A stretch of 64,000 nt of DNA from Oscheius tipulae (lineage: Eukaryota > Nematoda > Chromadorea > Rhabditida > Rhabditidae), in contig JASJZH010000003.1 in NCBI GenBank assembly GCA_037178975.1, forward strand, positions 4,650,001-4,714,000, given 5' to 3'. The stretch's first letter is position 1, and every line of letters begins with the position of its first letter. Of this stretch, positions 1-11,474 are shown one piece after another. The notes beneath the pieces are model-generated. The model worked only from the letters and a program-made list of their open reading frames with translations, had not been told where the DNA came from and searched no databases. Made by a program: the position numbers and the translations under genes.

Positions 1-347
1 TCCTATCTACTGGAACAAATAATTTTTCTGTCCTTTTTGCTGAAAAAAGTTCTGACATTTAAGGATTGCGAAACAACGTAGCCCCTGGTCGCGCACCGCT
101 GCATTGGCGGAAAATGCGCCGGCTTCTCTCATTACTAACAGTCTATCGTCACATTGTTTATGTATAAATCTATCTCTCGGACTGAAAGCAAATACACTGA
201 TAGTTTCTCAGTCGTGGCCCTGCCATTTGACTACTTCGTCATGCTTCATTAATCTTGATTTTACCGATACCTTTCAGTTTTTTTGTTTTTTTTTTGCTAT
301 TTATTTATGCTTCGTCCATTCTACGGTCTCCTGTAATATTATTGTAG

Positions 348-719
348 ATCTTTACTGCTACTTTTGCTCTCGAGTTCTTTGATCAACAAGGACTTAAGGA
401 AATTGAAAAGGTTCCAAAATGAAGCGATTTTGCGTAAGTGTAAGCACACGATGTTTCAACTAATGTTTCAGTTCGTGATCAGCAAATGGAAAACCAAAGG
501 CGTCCTACTGCTTCGCGGGTTGGCGATCTTGATGGTGAAAACCAAGAATCTTTTATAGGACGCGGCCGACGGACAAACTATGTTTTAGATTCGGATGATG
601 TCGATAACGATGGTTAATTTATGTTTTGTCTGGTCTAAAGATATATTTCAGTGGTCCCGAAGGCAAAAAAGCCAAGAACCCGTTCGGACGGACCAGTCGA
701 CGTGATTCAGATCGACTGA
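348..719 (+). CDS. C-terminal exons of an unrecognised basic, probably nuclear protein (5' end unresolved)
   Basis: Three exons (348–433, 472–612, 652–719) join through two canonical gt..ag introns of 38–39 nt, hold one frame and end at TGA 717–719. About 98 residues are visible. The first exon is basic and leucine-rich, the middle one ends in an acidic stretch (LDSDDVDND), and the last carries a nuclear-localisation-like run (VPKAKKPRTRS). No start codon fits directly upstream; bases 1–347 are T-rich and look like intron, so the N-terminus probably lies outside the window. I do not recognise the family. The steady frame across two introns is the main evidence for coding. Confidence 0.45.
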
Positions 720-970
720 TGATTCCGGTAAAAATATCGTCTCACAGTTCTTTTGAACTACGTCTTCGAGATGCCTCCTCTTTGACAGTTGCATCAACTT
801 GTACAAAAGTAATCTTATCTGCTTCAGGTAGATTTTGGCTTGCGTGTATACATAGGAAATCTTAATTTAGATGTAGAGGAAGTCGTTACCGCAAGAACGT
901 TAAGAAGTACAATCCTCTTCCTCGCTGCAAGGTTTTTGTACTTTCGTAGAAACTCACCAGCTTGTTTTAG

Positions 971-1214
971 TTTTGACACAAGAGAGGCCACATCGCCGCC
1001 ACTTAATGCCAGTGACAGATGGGAAAAACTCGATAAGAAGAAACAGGACATGAAATTGGCCGAGGATGAGCTGTCCAAAAAGCTCAGAGAGAACCGTGCA
1101 AAACGTATCAAAGACGTCAAGGATCACCAGACATTCACGAAGCCTTATGTCCCCAGAGACTACTTCGTCTCAAACTTCGCTTGTATTATTACCCAATATT
1201 ATTTGTATCTTTAA
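971..1214 (+). CDS. Possible last exon of a small lysine-rich protein, unrecognised
   Basis: An open frame starts after an acceptor (ttgttttag) at 970 and runs to a stop at 1212–1214. Its middle is charged and helix-prone (DRWEKLDKKKQDMKLAEDEL) and is followed by an aromatic/proline segment (FTKPYVPRDYF), which looks like real protein. The preceding exon is unclear: the frame continues upstream through a segment that resembles an RRM RNP2 motif (RVYIGNL), but no convincing start was found. The opposite strand is also open here, so the call is weak. It would be convergent with the ferric-reductase-like gene that ends at 1270. Confidence 0.3.
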
Positions 1215-1269
1215 TATCTCGCCAACACTCATATTATTCGTGTGATATAATGTTTATACTTCATTTGGC

Positions 1270-3048
1270 TTAATGATTAACACCCAGCGGTCTAAGCGGA
1301 TCGTAAATGAAGACAGAAATGGTGATAGCATCCACCAGCAGAAGAGCCATCGTTCCAAATACAACCCATTGTTTCAATACCTGGTTCGGATGGGTAGGAG
1401 CCTTCAGATCTTCTTTCTCTTCGTTCTTGCTCATTGGTCTTGCTCTACTGACTTGTATCCAGTCAAGGATGGGGAAAACGACGAATAGAACTGTGATGAG
1501 AGCGATGGGGAGCAGAACAAGGAAGAGTTTCCAGCCAGGAACCATCTGAATCGATCTGTTCCAAACGCCTGATGGACTTTGGTAGTCATAGGCAGCGACG
1601 CCAAGAGTCGCCGTGGCAAGAATATAGGCAGAGATTCCGATCAGTCTATGTACCCAGTTAAAAATGGGACGTCTGGGATCCTGTGGACCACAGCGGAAGA
1701 AGCTGATAAAAGGCTGCATCCAGGCGAGCACAAGGGCGAGAGTTCCCAGAATGGTATGAATCTGGTACCAGTACTTGACTCCGGGGAGGCCAGTCCACTT
1801 CCACTTCATCGCACTAGATTATTATTTTTAATATTTAATTTTAGGCAGTTCTTACCACATGATGCAAATAAACGAAGCAACCATGAGAATTAGACCGAGA
1901 AGATTAGCTGTACGATGAACCTAAAAGTTGAACGCTTCTGTTATTTTTTAACCAGCTCACATGGAACCAAACGGCCATTCCTTGTGGTTTTGTGTTTGGC
2001 CACGATCCTTTCAAGAATCTAGCAAAAAGAAGAGCTGTAGGAATGAAGCAAATCCAAGCCAAAACCATCAAAATGGCTGAATAAAAGGCTATGAGGAAGT
2101 AGATTACGTTTCTTACCGTGTGCCTGCTTAAGTCTCAAAGCCGTGTCAGTAGGAGGACCTCGAGCCAAGCCGCCGGATTTGCTTTTAAAATCAACCTTTA
2201 ATGGACTGGCGAGTGTGTCTGTAGCTGCGTGTGGGACTAGACCTGGAATTAAAATTACGACTTCTTAGTTTCCCCATTTTAAACTACCTTTATCAAATGT
2301 AGTCCCGAAGGCATACTTGAAGTAATACTCTGTTCCATTGCGTATATTCAGAACAAGATTACTGTCAACGCTTCCATTCCATCCACCGACATTTACCGTC
2401 GCACTACAGTAGACGATATTGTCCTCGACTCGTGTGACAATATTCGAGAAGTAGGTGGGTTCAATCTCCTGTAAATTAATTGATTCACACAAATTCTTAG
2501 TAGAAGAAAAACAAAATAGAAAACAGTAAAGCCTACACAAAGGTGTCGCTTATCACATTCGCTGTTACAGAATCTTATCGCGCTAATCTCCTGACATCGG
2601 AAGCAATCTTTTTAAATCTGCTACACAAGATGTACTTACCTCTTCCCCTTTGATTCTGTGATTGGCCGGACCGTCTGTGTTCCAAGAGAATCTCATGGTC
2701 AGATTACTGTCACCAATCTTCGAGCATTCAATAATGTAGTCTTGACCCTGAACATGGCTTTGGCTTGTGCTGAGAAGAGAAAAAACCTTGTGAGCATAGT
2801 TGGAAAAACCTATAGCAACATAACCCAAGCCATCTCCGGGCCCTTGTACTTCTACGAACATGTGAAAGTTGTCGAGCAGCTACAAATGTCTCATGATCAA
2901 CATTTTTCAAAAAGCTTACATTCCAAGCAAAGACCGGTGCGGCATTAGGGTCATGAGGGAAACATCCCTTGGTAACATTGCATTCCTTCCTATCGATTCC
3001 GACACTGAATACTGCAGGGAAAAGGAAGAAGATCAACAAGAGCAACAT
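1270..3048 (-). CDS. DOMON + cytochrome b561 membrane protein, ferric-chelate reductase 1-like
   Basis: Predicted transmembrane oxidoreductase of the FRRS1 type, moving electrons across a membrane through b-type haem. The start at 3048 gives a clean signal peptide (MLLLLIFFLFPAVFSVG). A DOMON-like extracellular domain follows over about 2920–2265, with motifs such as GYVAIGFSNYA. A linker (about 2245–2125) leads into a cytochrome b561 core. The likely haem histidines are visible in KQAHAILMVLAW, WFHVSW, VHRTANLLG, YQIHTILG and WVHRLIGI. The order DOMON then b561 and the DPRRPIFNWVH segment match FRRS1. The reeler domain found at the N-terminus of vertebrate FRRS1 was not seen. Last exon 1270–1809, ending in VFIYDPLRPLGVNH. 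It starts about 830 bp from JMJD8 on the other strand. Confidence 0.85.
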
Positions 3049-3876
3049 TGTTCTCGGTCTGATAGAGGAGCCTGTTCATGCAACCAGGACCTCGCCTTAT
3101 AAGCCTCTTTCGGAATGGTTATCAGCAAAAGGATTAGAGCCGCCACAGTCTTCTTCCCGCATCGAAAAGATTGGAAAGCCACGCTGTAGGCGCACGTTCT
3201 GACTATTTCTCTTTCTTGACGACGAAATGAGACAGTAGAAATAAGGTGAGTAGAAGAGTTAAACAGTTTAAAATGTAAAAAGGTCACTGGATTCCTCCGC
3301 TAGGAGCGTTACACCCCAATAAGTTGCGATTTGAGTGCAGACAGTCAGGTATCATGATCACTAGTTCAGCTATATAGCTCAGCTCCCCGTAGCAACCTGT
3401 TCCTCCATTTACTAACCACTCGAGAATTTCTTTCCAGGCTCACGACCCGTCATCCTCCCCATCTCCTCATAGCAGCTCCTTAGACGGATACGTGACCTCC
3501 CAATCGAAACGGCGGACAATATGAAGGTACGCGACGTTACATATACGGAGCTGAGCGATACCAAAAACAAGTGGAATAGGGGTATGTCAGAGGACACATT
3601 TATAGTCTATAACAAATAAAACAGTTTTTGTCTTTATTCTCCCGATAAGCAAACAACTCGACTAACGCCGCAGCCTTGTACTGGTCAAACATGCCCCAAT
3701 GCGAAGAACGTGTCTTTAGTCTAACTCTTTTTAATTTTTGAATCTCTCACGTCGCTTTCATTGTAGTCAACCAGTTTTTTTTTCTGTTAATATCACGGTT
3801 ATCTTGAAAGATTTATCTTTAAAGAGGCTATTTTTGTTAGCGAAACTCAGCAAGGAATCAGTTTTCTAGGGCGAAT
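3049..3876. promoter_or_regulatory. Intergenic divergent promoter region
   Basis: No coding frame with protein-like composition was found here. The interval separates the 5' ends of the ferric-reductase-like gene (minus) and JMJD8 (plus), so it should hold both promoters. No specific element was identified. Confidence 0.4.
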
Positions 3877-4833
3877 ATGTACAGGTTGCTACTGCTCCTC
3901 CATTTTTCACTCGCAAGGATAGAAAATTGGTCTACTGATCCATCGGATATCGTTGCTCAAAAGGGCCCTTGTAATATCGAAAGACACGACGCCAATGAGC
4001 TCAGTCAGCAGGAGTTTTTGCACAGGTACTATTTAGAATTTTAGTTAGTTTAGCTATGTTTAGATATGCGTACAACGAGCCTGTAATCATATACAACGTC
4101 AAGAACGACGAGTTCAGAGAAAAGACGACAAAGGCACAGATGTTAGAGGACTGGGCGGATGCGAAAGTGGTTTTGAACTCTGCCAACACCTACAGTTATA
4201 CAAGGGTTGGTCAGTTTTTGCCTCAGATCATTGTAGTTTTAGGTTCCTTCGACGTTTAAAGAATACGTAAACGAGAAGTTAAAGCCACAACGGCTGGATA
4301 CTCTTGGGAATGAGACTATGTACTTATTCGGCGATATCGATCAGAATCTATGGTCGCCACTTCTTAACACTTACAAACAGCCAAAGTGGAAGCTGCCCGG
4401 ACACGAGGCGGCTTTGAGTTTTGGATTAGCTGGGGCAGGTGAACACATTTCTTTTTCGTTTTAACACCTTCTGTTAGTAACAATCAAAACTTCTGAAAAT
4501 CATCGAAGTTTTCAGCTACCGGCGTACCATTCCACTTCCATGGGCCTGGCTTCGCGGAAGTAATTCATGGAAGCAAGCGGTGGTTCCTTTACCCCTACGA
4601 AGAGCGACCAGAATTTGATCCGGACCGTACTACTTTGGAATGGTTAGTCTTTCGATGTTTCTTGAAAAGTTCTTGTTAGGTATCTTCACGATTACCCAAA
4701 TTTGGAACAAGCCAAAAAGCCTCTAGAGTGTCTCCTCAAGCCTGGTGAAGTAATTTATTTTCCGGACAAATGGTGGCATGCGACTCTCAACTCTGAAACT
4801 TCTGTTTTTATCTCCACTTTTTTGAGTCCCTGA
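3877..4833 (+). CDS. JMJD8: JmjC domain-containing protein 8 (JMJD8)
   Basis: Start ATG 3877 gives a hydrophobic leader (MYRLLLLLHFSLARI), as expected for this ER-lumenal JmjC family. Exons join across short introns (4026–4063, 4206–about 4242, and others), and the frame ends at TGA 4831–4833. The JmjC core is highly characteristic: LSFGLAGAGTGVPFHFHGPG, then EVIHGSKRWFLYPYEERPEF, then GEVIYFPDKWWHATLN, ending STFLSP. This order and wording match vertebrate JMJD8. At the first metal position the protein has H-F-H rather than the H-x-D/E of active JmjC hydroxylases, so classical 2-oxoglutarate hydroxylase activity is doubtful, as I recall for vertebrate JMJD8. Its 3' end converges with the galactosyltransferase gene, 83 bp away. 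Confidence 0.93.
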
Positions 4834-4916
4834 TTACTGGTCATTTTTATGGTTTTAAGAAATACATATCATTTCATGTCAGAAGTAAATCGTTATTTCT
4901 TACTCGCTTAAAAAAT

Positions 4917-5970
4917 TTATTCCGTAAAACCTTGACTTCCGCTCATGAGGAAGTCAGCCAGTCTCATTTCAAAAGGCGAGAGGTGATGTAAGCTGACGGT
5001 CTGTGGACTGAAGACTTCCCTGTCCTGAACTGACTGTTTATGACCTTTTTCCAGTCAACCTCGAGTATTTTGTAGTACGAACTCCATCGAGCAAACACAT
5101 TCTTGGAAATCTCTAGCTGGCTGATTGGATGGTAGTGATGAAAGCGATCAGAGCCACGTTCATCCCGAGTGTCTTTCGGATAGATTCCGAACCATTTCAG
5201 ACATTTTCCCAGTTCCAAATCTTCGTCGGCGACGTGTTTCTCGGGGCAGCGGATTGGGTCGGACAGAACTTTGTTCAGCTTCTGTAGTGCGGGACGGGAT
5301 AGAATGTAAGTGCTTCCATCGGTATAGCCATGTTCCTAAATACTGTACGTTTTGAAAGATATTATGAAACAGATGCAAGACTTAAACGATCGCATTGAAC
5401 CTACCACTCCGTAGTTCCATCTGTAGCCTAAATATTGGCTGTCAGACGAATTGTACTGGTTCAGAAAACTACGCAGATTCGGCATAATTATATAGGCATC
5501 ATCGTCGGCCCTGACGTACCAATCAAACTTTTTCTCGGACGTGGTCATAACTCTGGAATTGCACTACCCCACAATTTCTGTTTTCTCACGGTATGACTCT
5601 CCTGATTTTCTCCCAACTGTGATCTCTTGTATCGAACCCGGAGAACACAACGTGTGGATATCCCGGAGGCATTGGACTGTCGGTGAAGAACACATAGTCG
5701 TCACATCGTTTAGCCCAAGTTGCGGCGACAGTAGCCGCCTAATGAATGATTAATATTTAGGGTAATGAGCTACTTACAAGAGAATTGTGGCTGGGCGAGG
5801 CAGTATGAATGAAGCAGAATATGGTCGTGTTCGTTGAGAATCCAATTTGGAAAATACTAACAAAGAAAATGACTCTATTCATCACTATTATCGCTATCGA
5901 CTCACCAGATCTCGCGAAAACCCATTATGCTCAAAAGGTCAGATATGTCTTGAGATCTTAAAGCTGGCAT
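4917..5970 (-). CDS. C1GALT1: Core-1 beta-1,3-galactosyltransferase (C1GALT1-like)
   Basis: Golgi enzyme that adds galactose to O-linked GalNAc (T-antigen synthesis). Recognised from HTASPSHNSLAATVAATWAK followed by RCDDYVFFT (N-terminal GT31 block), the nucleotide-sugar DxD site in FDWYVRADDDAYIIMPNL, GGSTYILS-like GYTDGSTYILSRPAL, and DEDLELGKCLKWFGIYPKDT. A 35-nt final intron (gttgact..gttcag, about 5016–5050) restores the family C-terminus (SPQTVSLHHLSPFEMRLADF), ending at TAA 4917–4919; without it the frame ends at 4964 in unrelated sequence. Start 5970 is the furthest upstream ATG consistent with the splicing; 5925 or 5882 are alternatives, the last giving a more hydrophobic N-terminus for a signal anchor. 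It lies about 60 bp downstream of the next gene on the same strand. Confidence 0.85.
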
Positions 5971-6031
5971 ATTTATTGTTCTGATATATTATGGCAATTG
6001 AGCAGTTATGGCTTTGGATTACTATGCATGA

Positions 6032-8085
6032 CTAATGTAGCTCTTCGAAAGTATCATCGTATCCACCGGTTATTCGTTCTATATGTACAACCTTCTTCCT
6101 CATTTTCACTACACGTTTCGGCTTCTTTAGATCGAACTCTTCATCACTCGATTCGGATAGATCGACGTCCGGGAAATCGAGACCGGTCGCAAAATCTCGC
6201 TCCTCTTCTGCAATCGTACGGTCTTTCGTGTATATTTCACAGTTAAGAGAGTTTAAGGCTGGTGTAAAGAAAAAATGAGTCTTTACCCGTGAGAGGAGTC
6301 GAAGGCATGAAGTCTGCTTCCTCTGGATAGTCGTTGAATATGGCCTGCTCGTCCACAACGCTCATATCGTCCGGGAGCATTCCTTCTAATTCCACATCAC
6401 TTTCTTCTGAACCTTAGGACTATTTTTAATAAACGAAAACACTACCACAAAAAGGGTTTTTCTCCGGAATGTTGTTGATAAATATTTTGCAGATTGGTCC
6501 CAGGATGTAGATGAGAGCAACTGTTTCAAGTATTTTGTATCGTTGGTAAAAGTAGTCGAGGACCGGTTTGATGGCTATCCTGTAGACGAACAGGGAAAGT
6601 TCTCTACCAGCATCCACAACAAGCACACAGATTGGCCACATGATCGAGTCTCTGAAGAATAAAGTTGTGAAAGGAGACAGAACAGTTACCGTATTGCAAC
6701 GGCTAGTCGGTGTAGCTGAGAGCGTAGCCAAGCTCGGAACTCGTCTAACTTTCTCCAAAGATATCTACATACATGATTAATATACCCAATAGTTTTCTTA
6801 CTGTTTTGTCGGTTCAACGACATTACTGTAGATGAAAGCCGCGAACATATCGAGATGTCCTTTCATCCATCGGGCCAAGGGTGGTATCCAGTGTCCACAA
6901 AAGACGTACACAAGGCAAAAGCATACGTAGTTGAAGGCTCGACGGAAGGGTTCTCCAATCTGAAGATATTAGTTAGTATCAAAAGAGATCTTATCCTTAC
7001 ATGAACAGCCATCCAAGCCTTGAGACCTGGCCACCAATGGGCACAGAACCAATAGCGGAAAAAACGACCGATGGCGTAGATGGCTCGACGTACGGGCTCG
7101 ACCACGTAACTAATCCACCTACAATTTGGAACGGTTATAATTAAAAAAAAACAGGTTCATTGAGGTGGAAAAACATTTTGCTGGAAGCTGAACAAACTAA
7201 CAAAAGAATCGATACGAGAGCCGACTTACCATTCTTTGACTGCATTGGCTCCATTTTTGACATAACTGACTAAACCTCTCCAAGCGTTTCCCAATCCGCC
7301 TCTGAATAAACTCCAAAGTGCTGAAAATTTTTACCCTGTTACTTAGATGAGCAGATTCAGAACTCACGCGTAATCCATTGGAAAGTGACGACGTAGACAA
7401 TAGCCGAGAACACTGATTTCACGGGAGTCACTACGAATCTCTAAAGCCTTTCTATGAGAGTGAACCTTGGCGAACTGACGTAAACGCCATTTCCAACAGA
7501 AGTTCCGATCAAAGTTGCTCCGTTGACGATTTTGTCGTTCACATGGTTCGCAGACCAGACTGGATTCACGAGAAGACAGCCAACTGAAAAAAAAACATGT
7601 TCCATTTCACTCTTCTCACTGATTAATGGACAAATTGAAGAGTGAACACGAACCTGTTCCATAGGCTGCCCAACAGGCAGACTCGATCTCTTGTATCCGC
7701 AACAGATGCCAGCTGTACACGCTCAGTAATACTCCTATTGTCTGTAATTCACTCTGTTACTCGTAGTTCCATCAAAGTACCCTCCAGAGAGATCTGACTG
7801 GCCACATGACCATGTGGGTGGCGATGTTGTGCTCACTTGATGTGGAGAGCAGGATATCCCAGCTGACAACCCCAACAGCTATGCTCAATAGCATTCTCAT
7901 TTGAAGAAGATGTTCACAGTAAAAGGCTGATAACCTGAATAATACTTCCTAACAGAGAAGTAGAAATTCTCACCAGAAAAGAGAGTTTACGGCAAGAAGG
8001 TAAGGTCCAGTGGCAGGGCTGCGCCATTCGACCACGGATTGGCAAAACCGGTGAAGTCCGGAATAAACATTTCGGACAGTTTCCA
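6032..8085 (-). CDS. Multi-pass/amphipathic membrane protein of unrecognised family
   Basis: At least nine exons join in frame from ATG 8085 (METVRNVYSGLHRF) to a stop at 6032. ATG 8085 follows directly after an acceptor (tatgttcag), consistent with trans-splicing or a 5'UTR intron. The body is a series of tryptophan- and arginine-rich hydrophobic helices: YLLAVNSLFWLSAFYCEHLL, MRMLLSIAVGVVSWDILLS, TIGVLLSVYSWHLL, LWSLFRGGLGNAWRGLVSYV, RRAIYAIGRFFRYWFCAHWW, YVCFCLVYVFCGHWIPPLAR and YKILETVALIYILGPICKIF. The C-terminal ~120 residues are soluble and acidic (LDFPDVDLSESSDEEFDL), then basic. I do not recognise the family. C1GALT1 follows on the same strand with about 60 bp between them, an operon-like arrangement. 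Confidence 0.7.
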
Positions 8086-8871
8086 TCTGAACATATACTA
8101 TAGAATCTCTCACTCAACACTCAACTTACTTTAAAAGTTTAGGGGGTGCACAGAAGTTGTCTCATTTTACGCATTGACCAAAGCACACTAAAAAAGGGAA
8201 AATTGATTTGAGGTTGGTGAAAACACAAACACAAGAGGTTGTCAATGAGTGAAAACCTGTTTTAGACAGAGTCTTTCAAAACATCAAAATTACCATATTT
8301 CGTGGGCGTCTGGTCTAAAATCGGTCTGCATTGCGTACTTGTTGTTAAAAATTCAGTTGGAGACTCACCTATGGAGAGTGTCTTTGTTGGATGTGAATCA
8401 TTTGCAGAAGAAGACTTGTGTACGGACGAAGGGTACCGTAATGCATAGATCTGAAGCCAATAAAAGACTCGGTTCGAGTTTCCACAGCCCGTTTATCTAA
8501 AGCTACACAGAGAATCCTGCCAGTCAATTGGTAAACGCCAGTTATCGGCCCGTTTCACAGCAATTGCTTCCTCCCTAGTTGTAAGCTAAGTTGATACCCA
8601 GTGGAGCCGTAATCACCCTGGACAGGTGTTTTATTATGAGGGAGTTGTGCAATCACAAATGTGAAGCTATTCCCCTTCTCTGCAGAGTGAGTCCGCTTGC
8701 CCCAACCCTTATCAATATTTGCTTATGCATGTTCCTTTGGCACTTACCCTCCCCAATGATTCCATCTCAGGTCTCAACAATCTTCGACAATATTCTAACT
8801 CCATAAAGTTTTGTCATAACTGAAACAAAGTGTTTCGCTTCCGAATACAATTGCTCCTGTTTTCGCTATGA
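8086..8871. other. Intergenic region between divergent genes
   Basis: Separates the 5' ends of the unknown membrane protein (minus) and the acyltransferase (plus). A plus-strand open frame at about 8249–8500 has no exon structure or recognisable composition. I see nothing else supportable. Confidence 0.4.
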
Positions 8872-10217
8872 ATGAGTCAGTTGAAGATCTTTCTTGCACA
8901 TTTCTTATTCAGATCTGAAGTCGAATCTACAAAGACTCTAATTATTAAACGACTCAAAGCATGGACGTTTACTGTAGGAATACTGTCGTGTACTATTCTC
9001 GGTAGGGTTTAACCAATGAAAGTCACTAGAATCAGTTTGCAGGTTCCATCTTCATTATCACCCCTCTGCTGCCATTGATTATACTTCGTCCACGACTATG
9101 GCGCTGGATAATGGATCGTCTCATAGGCATGTGGGTTATCTGGCCTGGAGCCCTGATGGAGTTTCTCTTCGGAGCTGAAATCACAATCTGTGGAGACAGA
9201 ATCGAACACAAGGAGCCAGGTCTCATCATAATGAACCACAGGACCCGCTTGGACTGGCTCTTCTTCTGGAATGCTCTCTACAGAATGGACCCATGGCTTT
9301 GTAAAACTGAGAAGATTTCCATGAAGGGAATTTTGAAAATGATTCCAGGAGCCGGTTAGTAGTGTTTTTATGTTCTTTCAAAACATATTTCAGGCTGGGC
9401 GATGAGCTCCAATGCCTTCCTTTTTCTTGACCGACAATTCGAATCAGACAAAGGAAAAATGGACAAGATGGTCGACTACTACAGTCGAACACACAACAGT
9501 TATCAACTTCTGCTGTTTCCTGAAGGAACAGACAAATGCCCTCGAGCCACAGGACGTAGTCAAGTCTATGCCGAGAAGAAGGGGCTCGAACACTACCAGC
9601 AAGTCCTCCATCCTCGATCCACTGGATTTGTCCATATTGTTCGTACAATGAGACATCTCAACTATATCCGATTCATCTATGATGTGACCGTAGGCTATCC
9701 AGAAGACTTGGTACAAACTGAACAGGAACTGGTTCTACACGGCATGTGTCCGTCCAAAGTACAGTATCAGGTATGCTTTTAAAAGAGACTTCGACAGTTT
9801 TTTCAGGTTCGAAAGATTCCAATAGAAAGTGTGCCAGAAGACGATGTTGCTCTGGACAGATGGCTACGTGAATTGTGGAAGGGAAAGGAGGAAAAACTCA
9901 AGGAATACTACTCCCGACCCGCCGATACGAGGAAATTCTCAAGTGATGCGGAGCCAGACTACCAACTCACCCCGACTTCTCGTCTGGTTCGACTGTTCTT
10001 GACGGTGATGTGGGTTTTTACAACCTTGTTTTGGATTCTCGCCTTTCTCCAGGTACTCGATCACTATATTTTCACACATTCATATGTTTAGCTCAAATTC
10101 ATTATGTACTTTTCCGTCCTCTCTCTACTCATCTTCATTGCAATTGGCAAGTTCTTCGGCGGAATCGAGTGGATGGCGATACAATTCTTCCCAAAGAGCC
10201 AGCCCACGGAAAAATGA
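8872..10217 (+). CDS. LCLAT1: Lysophospholipid acyltransferase, LCLAT1/AGPAT-like (nematode acl-8/9/10 type)
   Basis: Membrane acyltransferase that acylates lysophospholipids such as lysocardiolipin or lysophosphatidic/lysophosphatidylinositol species. Start ATG 8872 (MSQLKIFLAHFLFRSEVEST) is the first in the frame that splices into the body. The first TM segment is VGILSCTILGSIFIITPLLP. The catalytic motif I NHRTRLDW (NHx4D) sits in IIMNHRTRLDWLFFWNALYR. Motif III is LLLFPEGTDKCPRAT. The VLHPRSTGFVHIV and DVTVGYP blocks are typical of the LCLAT1/AGPAT3-5 branch. Two hydrophobic segments near the C-terminus (LFLTVMWVFTTLFWILAFLQ; SVLSLLIFIAIGKFFGG) end at EK-TGA 10215–10217. The astacin gene starts 136 bp downstream on the same strand. 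Confidence 0.92.
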
Positions 10218-10353
10218 GACGCAACACATTCGATTTCACATAAATTTTCGAGTAAATCGTGTTTTCAAAGCTCCCCTGAGCCATGCTTTTACCACCAGGC
10301 TTCGCTTGCAGGTGTCCTAGCCCAAGCAATCTCCCTCATTTCCACCCACAACC

Positions 10354-11379
10354 ATGTCTCCACTCATGATCTCTTCGCTTCTCATTCTGATGACTCTCAC
10401 TCATCACACTGACTCTCTTCCCGTTCTAGTTCAGAAGAACTCGGTACTGTTCCTTTCTGATTTGAGTAAACTGTTCTTTAGACTTACACTCTTCAAGATT
10501 CAAACGAAACGTTTCTAAGCAAGGAAGATTTCGAAGCAGCTAGACACTTGTCTCGTCTACAACTCCAAAAAGTTTCGAAAACAGACCTCAGCCTTGGTAA
10601 CATGACTGAAGGTGACATCGCCATCGAAGACATCGAACAGTTTGTCCTGGAATCCAATCAGCTGGAAAGGAACGCTATTCGTGCTCGTTGGATGTGTGTT
10701 CTAATGTTTTTTGAAGACTTTCTCAAATTTGCAGGAGATGGCCCAACGGAGTCATCCCTTACACTATTTCCACAGAGTACGACTCACAGGAAAGAGCGAT
10801 GCTGGCCAAAGCATTCTCCGACTACCATCAGAAAACATGCATTCGATTTGTACCCAGAGATCCTTCCATCCATCAAGATTTCATTTCTATCTTTCCAGGA
10901 GGAGGATGTTATAGCTATGTGGGAAGGTGAGTCATGTTGACGTATAAAGAATACCGCGAGCTTCCAGACGCTTTGGTCGTCAGCATATTTCTCTCCACTC
11001 TGGATGTTTCATCTACGGAACAGTCCTACATGAGCTTATGCATGCTGTTGGTTTTTTCCATGAACAGAGCAGAGCTGACCGTGATCTTTACGTCAGAATT
11101 CAGTGGAGTAGTATCCGATCTGAATACGCCTACAACTTCAACAAGTACTCTCTCAACGAGATTGAACATCTGGGAGACTACGACTACGGCAGTGTGATGC
11201 ACTATGGGCCCACAGCGTTTGGAAAACAAGGACAACAGACCATTTGGCCGTATTTGGTAACGAATTCTCACTTCAATTATTAACTAATTCAGCCCTTTGT
11301 GACCATCGGACAGCGTATTGGGTTCTCCGACGGCGATGTCAAGAAGTTGAATAAGCTCTACAACTGTCCCAATTACTAG
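10354..11379 (+). CDS. Secreted astacin-family zinc metalloprotease (NAS-like, minimal architecture)
   Basis: Signal peptide from ATG 10354 (MSPLMISSLLILMTLTHHTD), then a propeptide with an EGDI segment (NMTEGDIAIED) resembling the astacin aspartate switch that caps the zinc. The mature domain begins about NGVIPYTISTEYDSQERAML and carries the full zinc signature HELMHAVGFFHEQSRADRD and the Met-turn YGSVMHYG. It ends at TAG 11377–11379 after KLNKLYNCPNY, so there is no EGF, CUB, ShK or TSP domain after the protease; this is the minimal nematode NAS layout. All catalytic residues are present, so it should be active. Polyadenylation signal AATAAA lies just after the stop, near 11393. Closely follows the acyltransferase on the same strand. 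Confidence 0.95.
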
Positions 11380-11426
11380 ATCTTTTCACATCAATAAAGT
11401 ATAGTTCTCTGTCAGATCTCGTGATC

Positions 11427-11474
11427 TTGGTCGTTCTCCGTAGTCTTCAATTGGTCGTTCTCCGTAGTCTTCAA
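11427..11474 (+). repeat. Perfect tandem duplication of a 24-nt unit
   Basis: Two identical 24-nt copies (11427–11450 and 11451–11474, each beginning TTGGTCGTTCTCC and ending GTCTTCAA) lie just after the astacin polyadenylation signal. No coding role is apparent. Confidence 0.9.

Noticed and set aside
8249..8500. Plus-strand 83-codon ATG frame
   Set aside because: No domain or splice support, and it lies in a divergent intergenic region.
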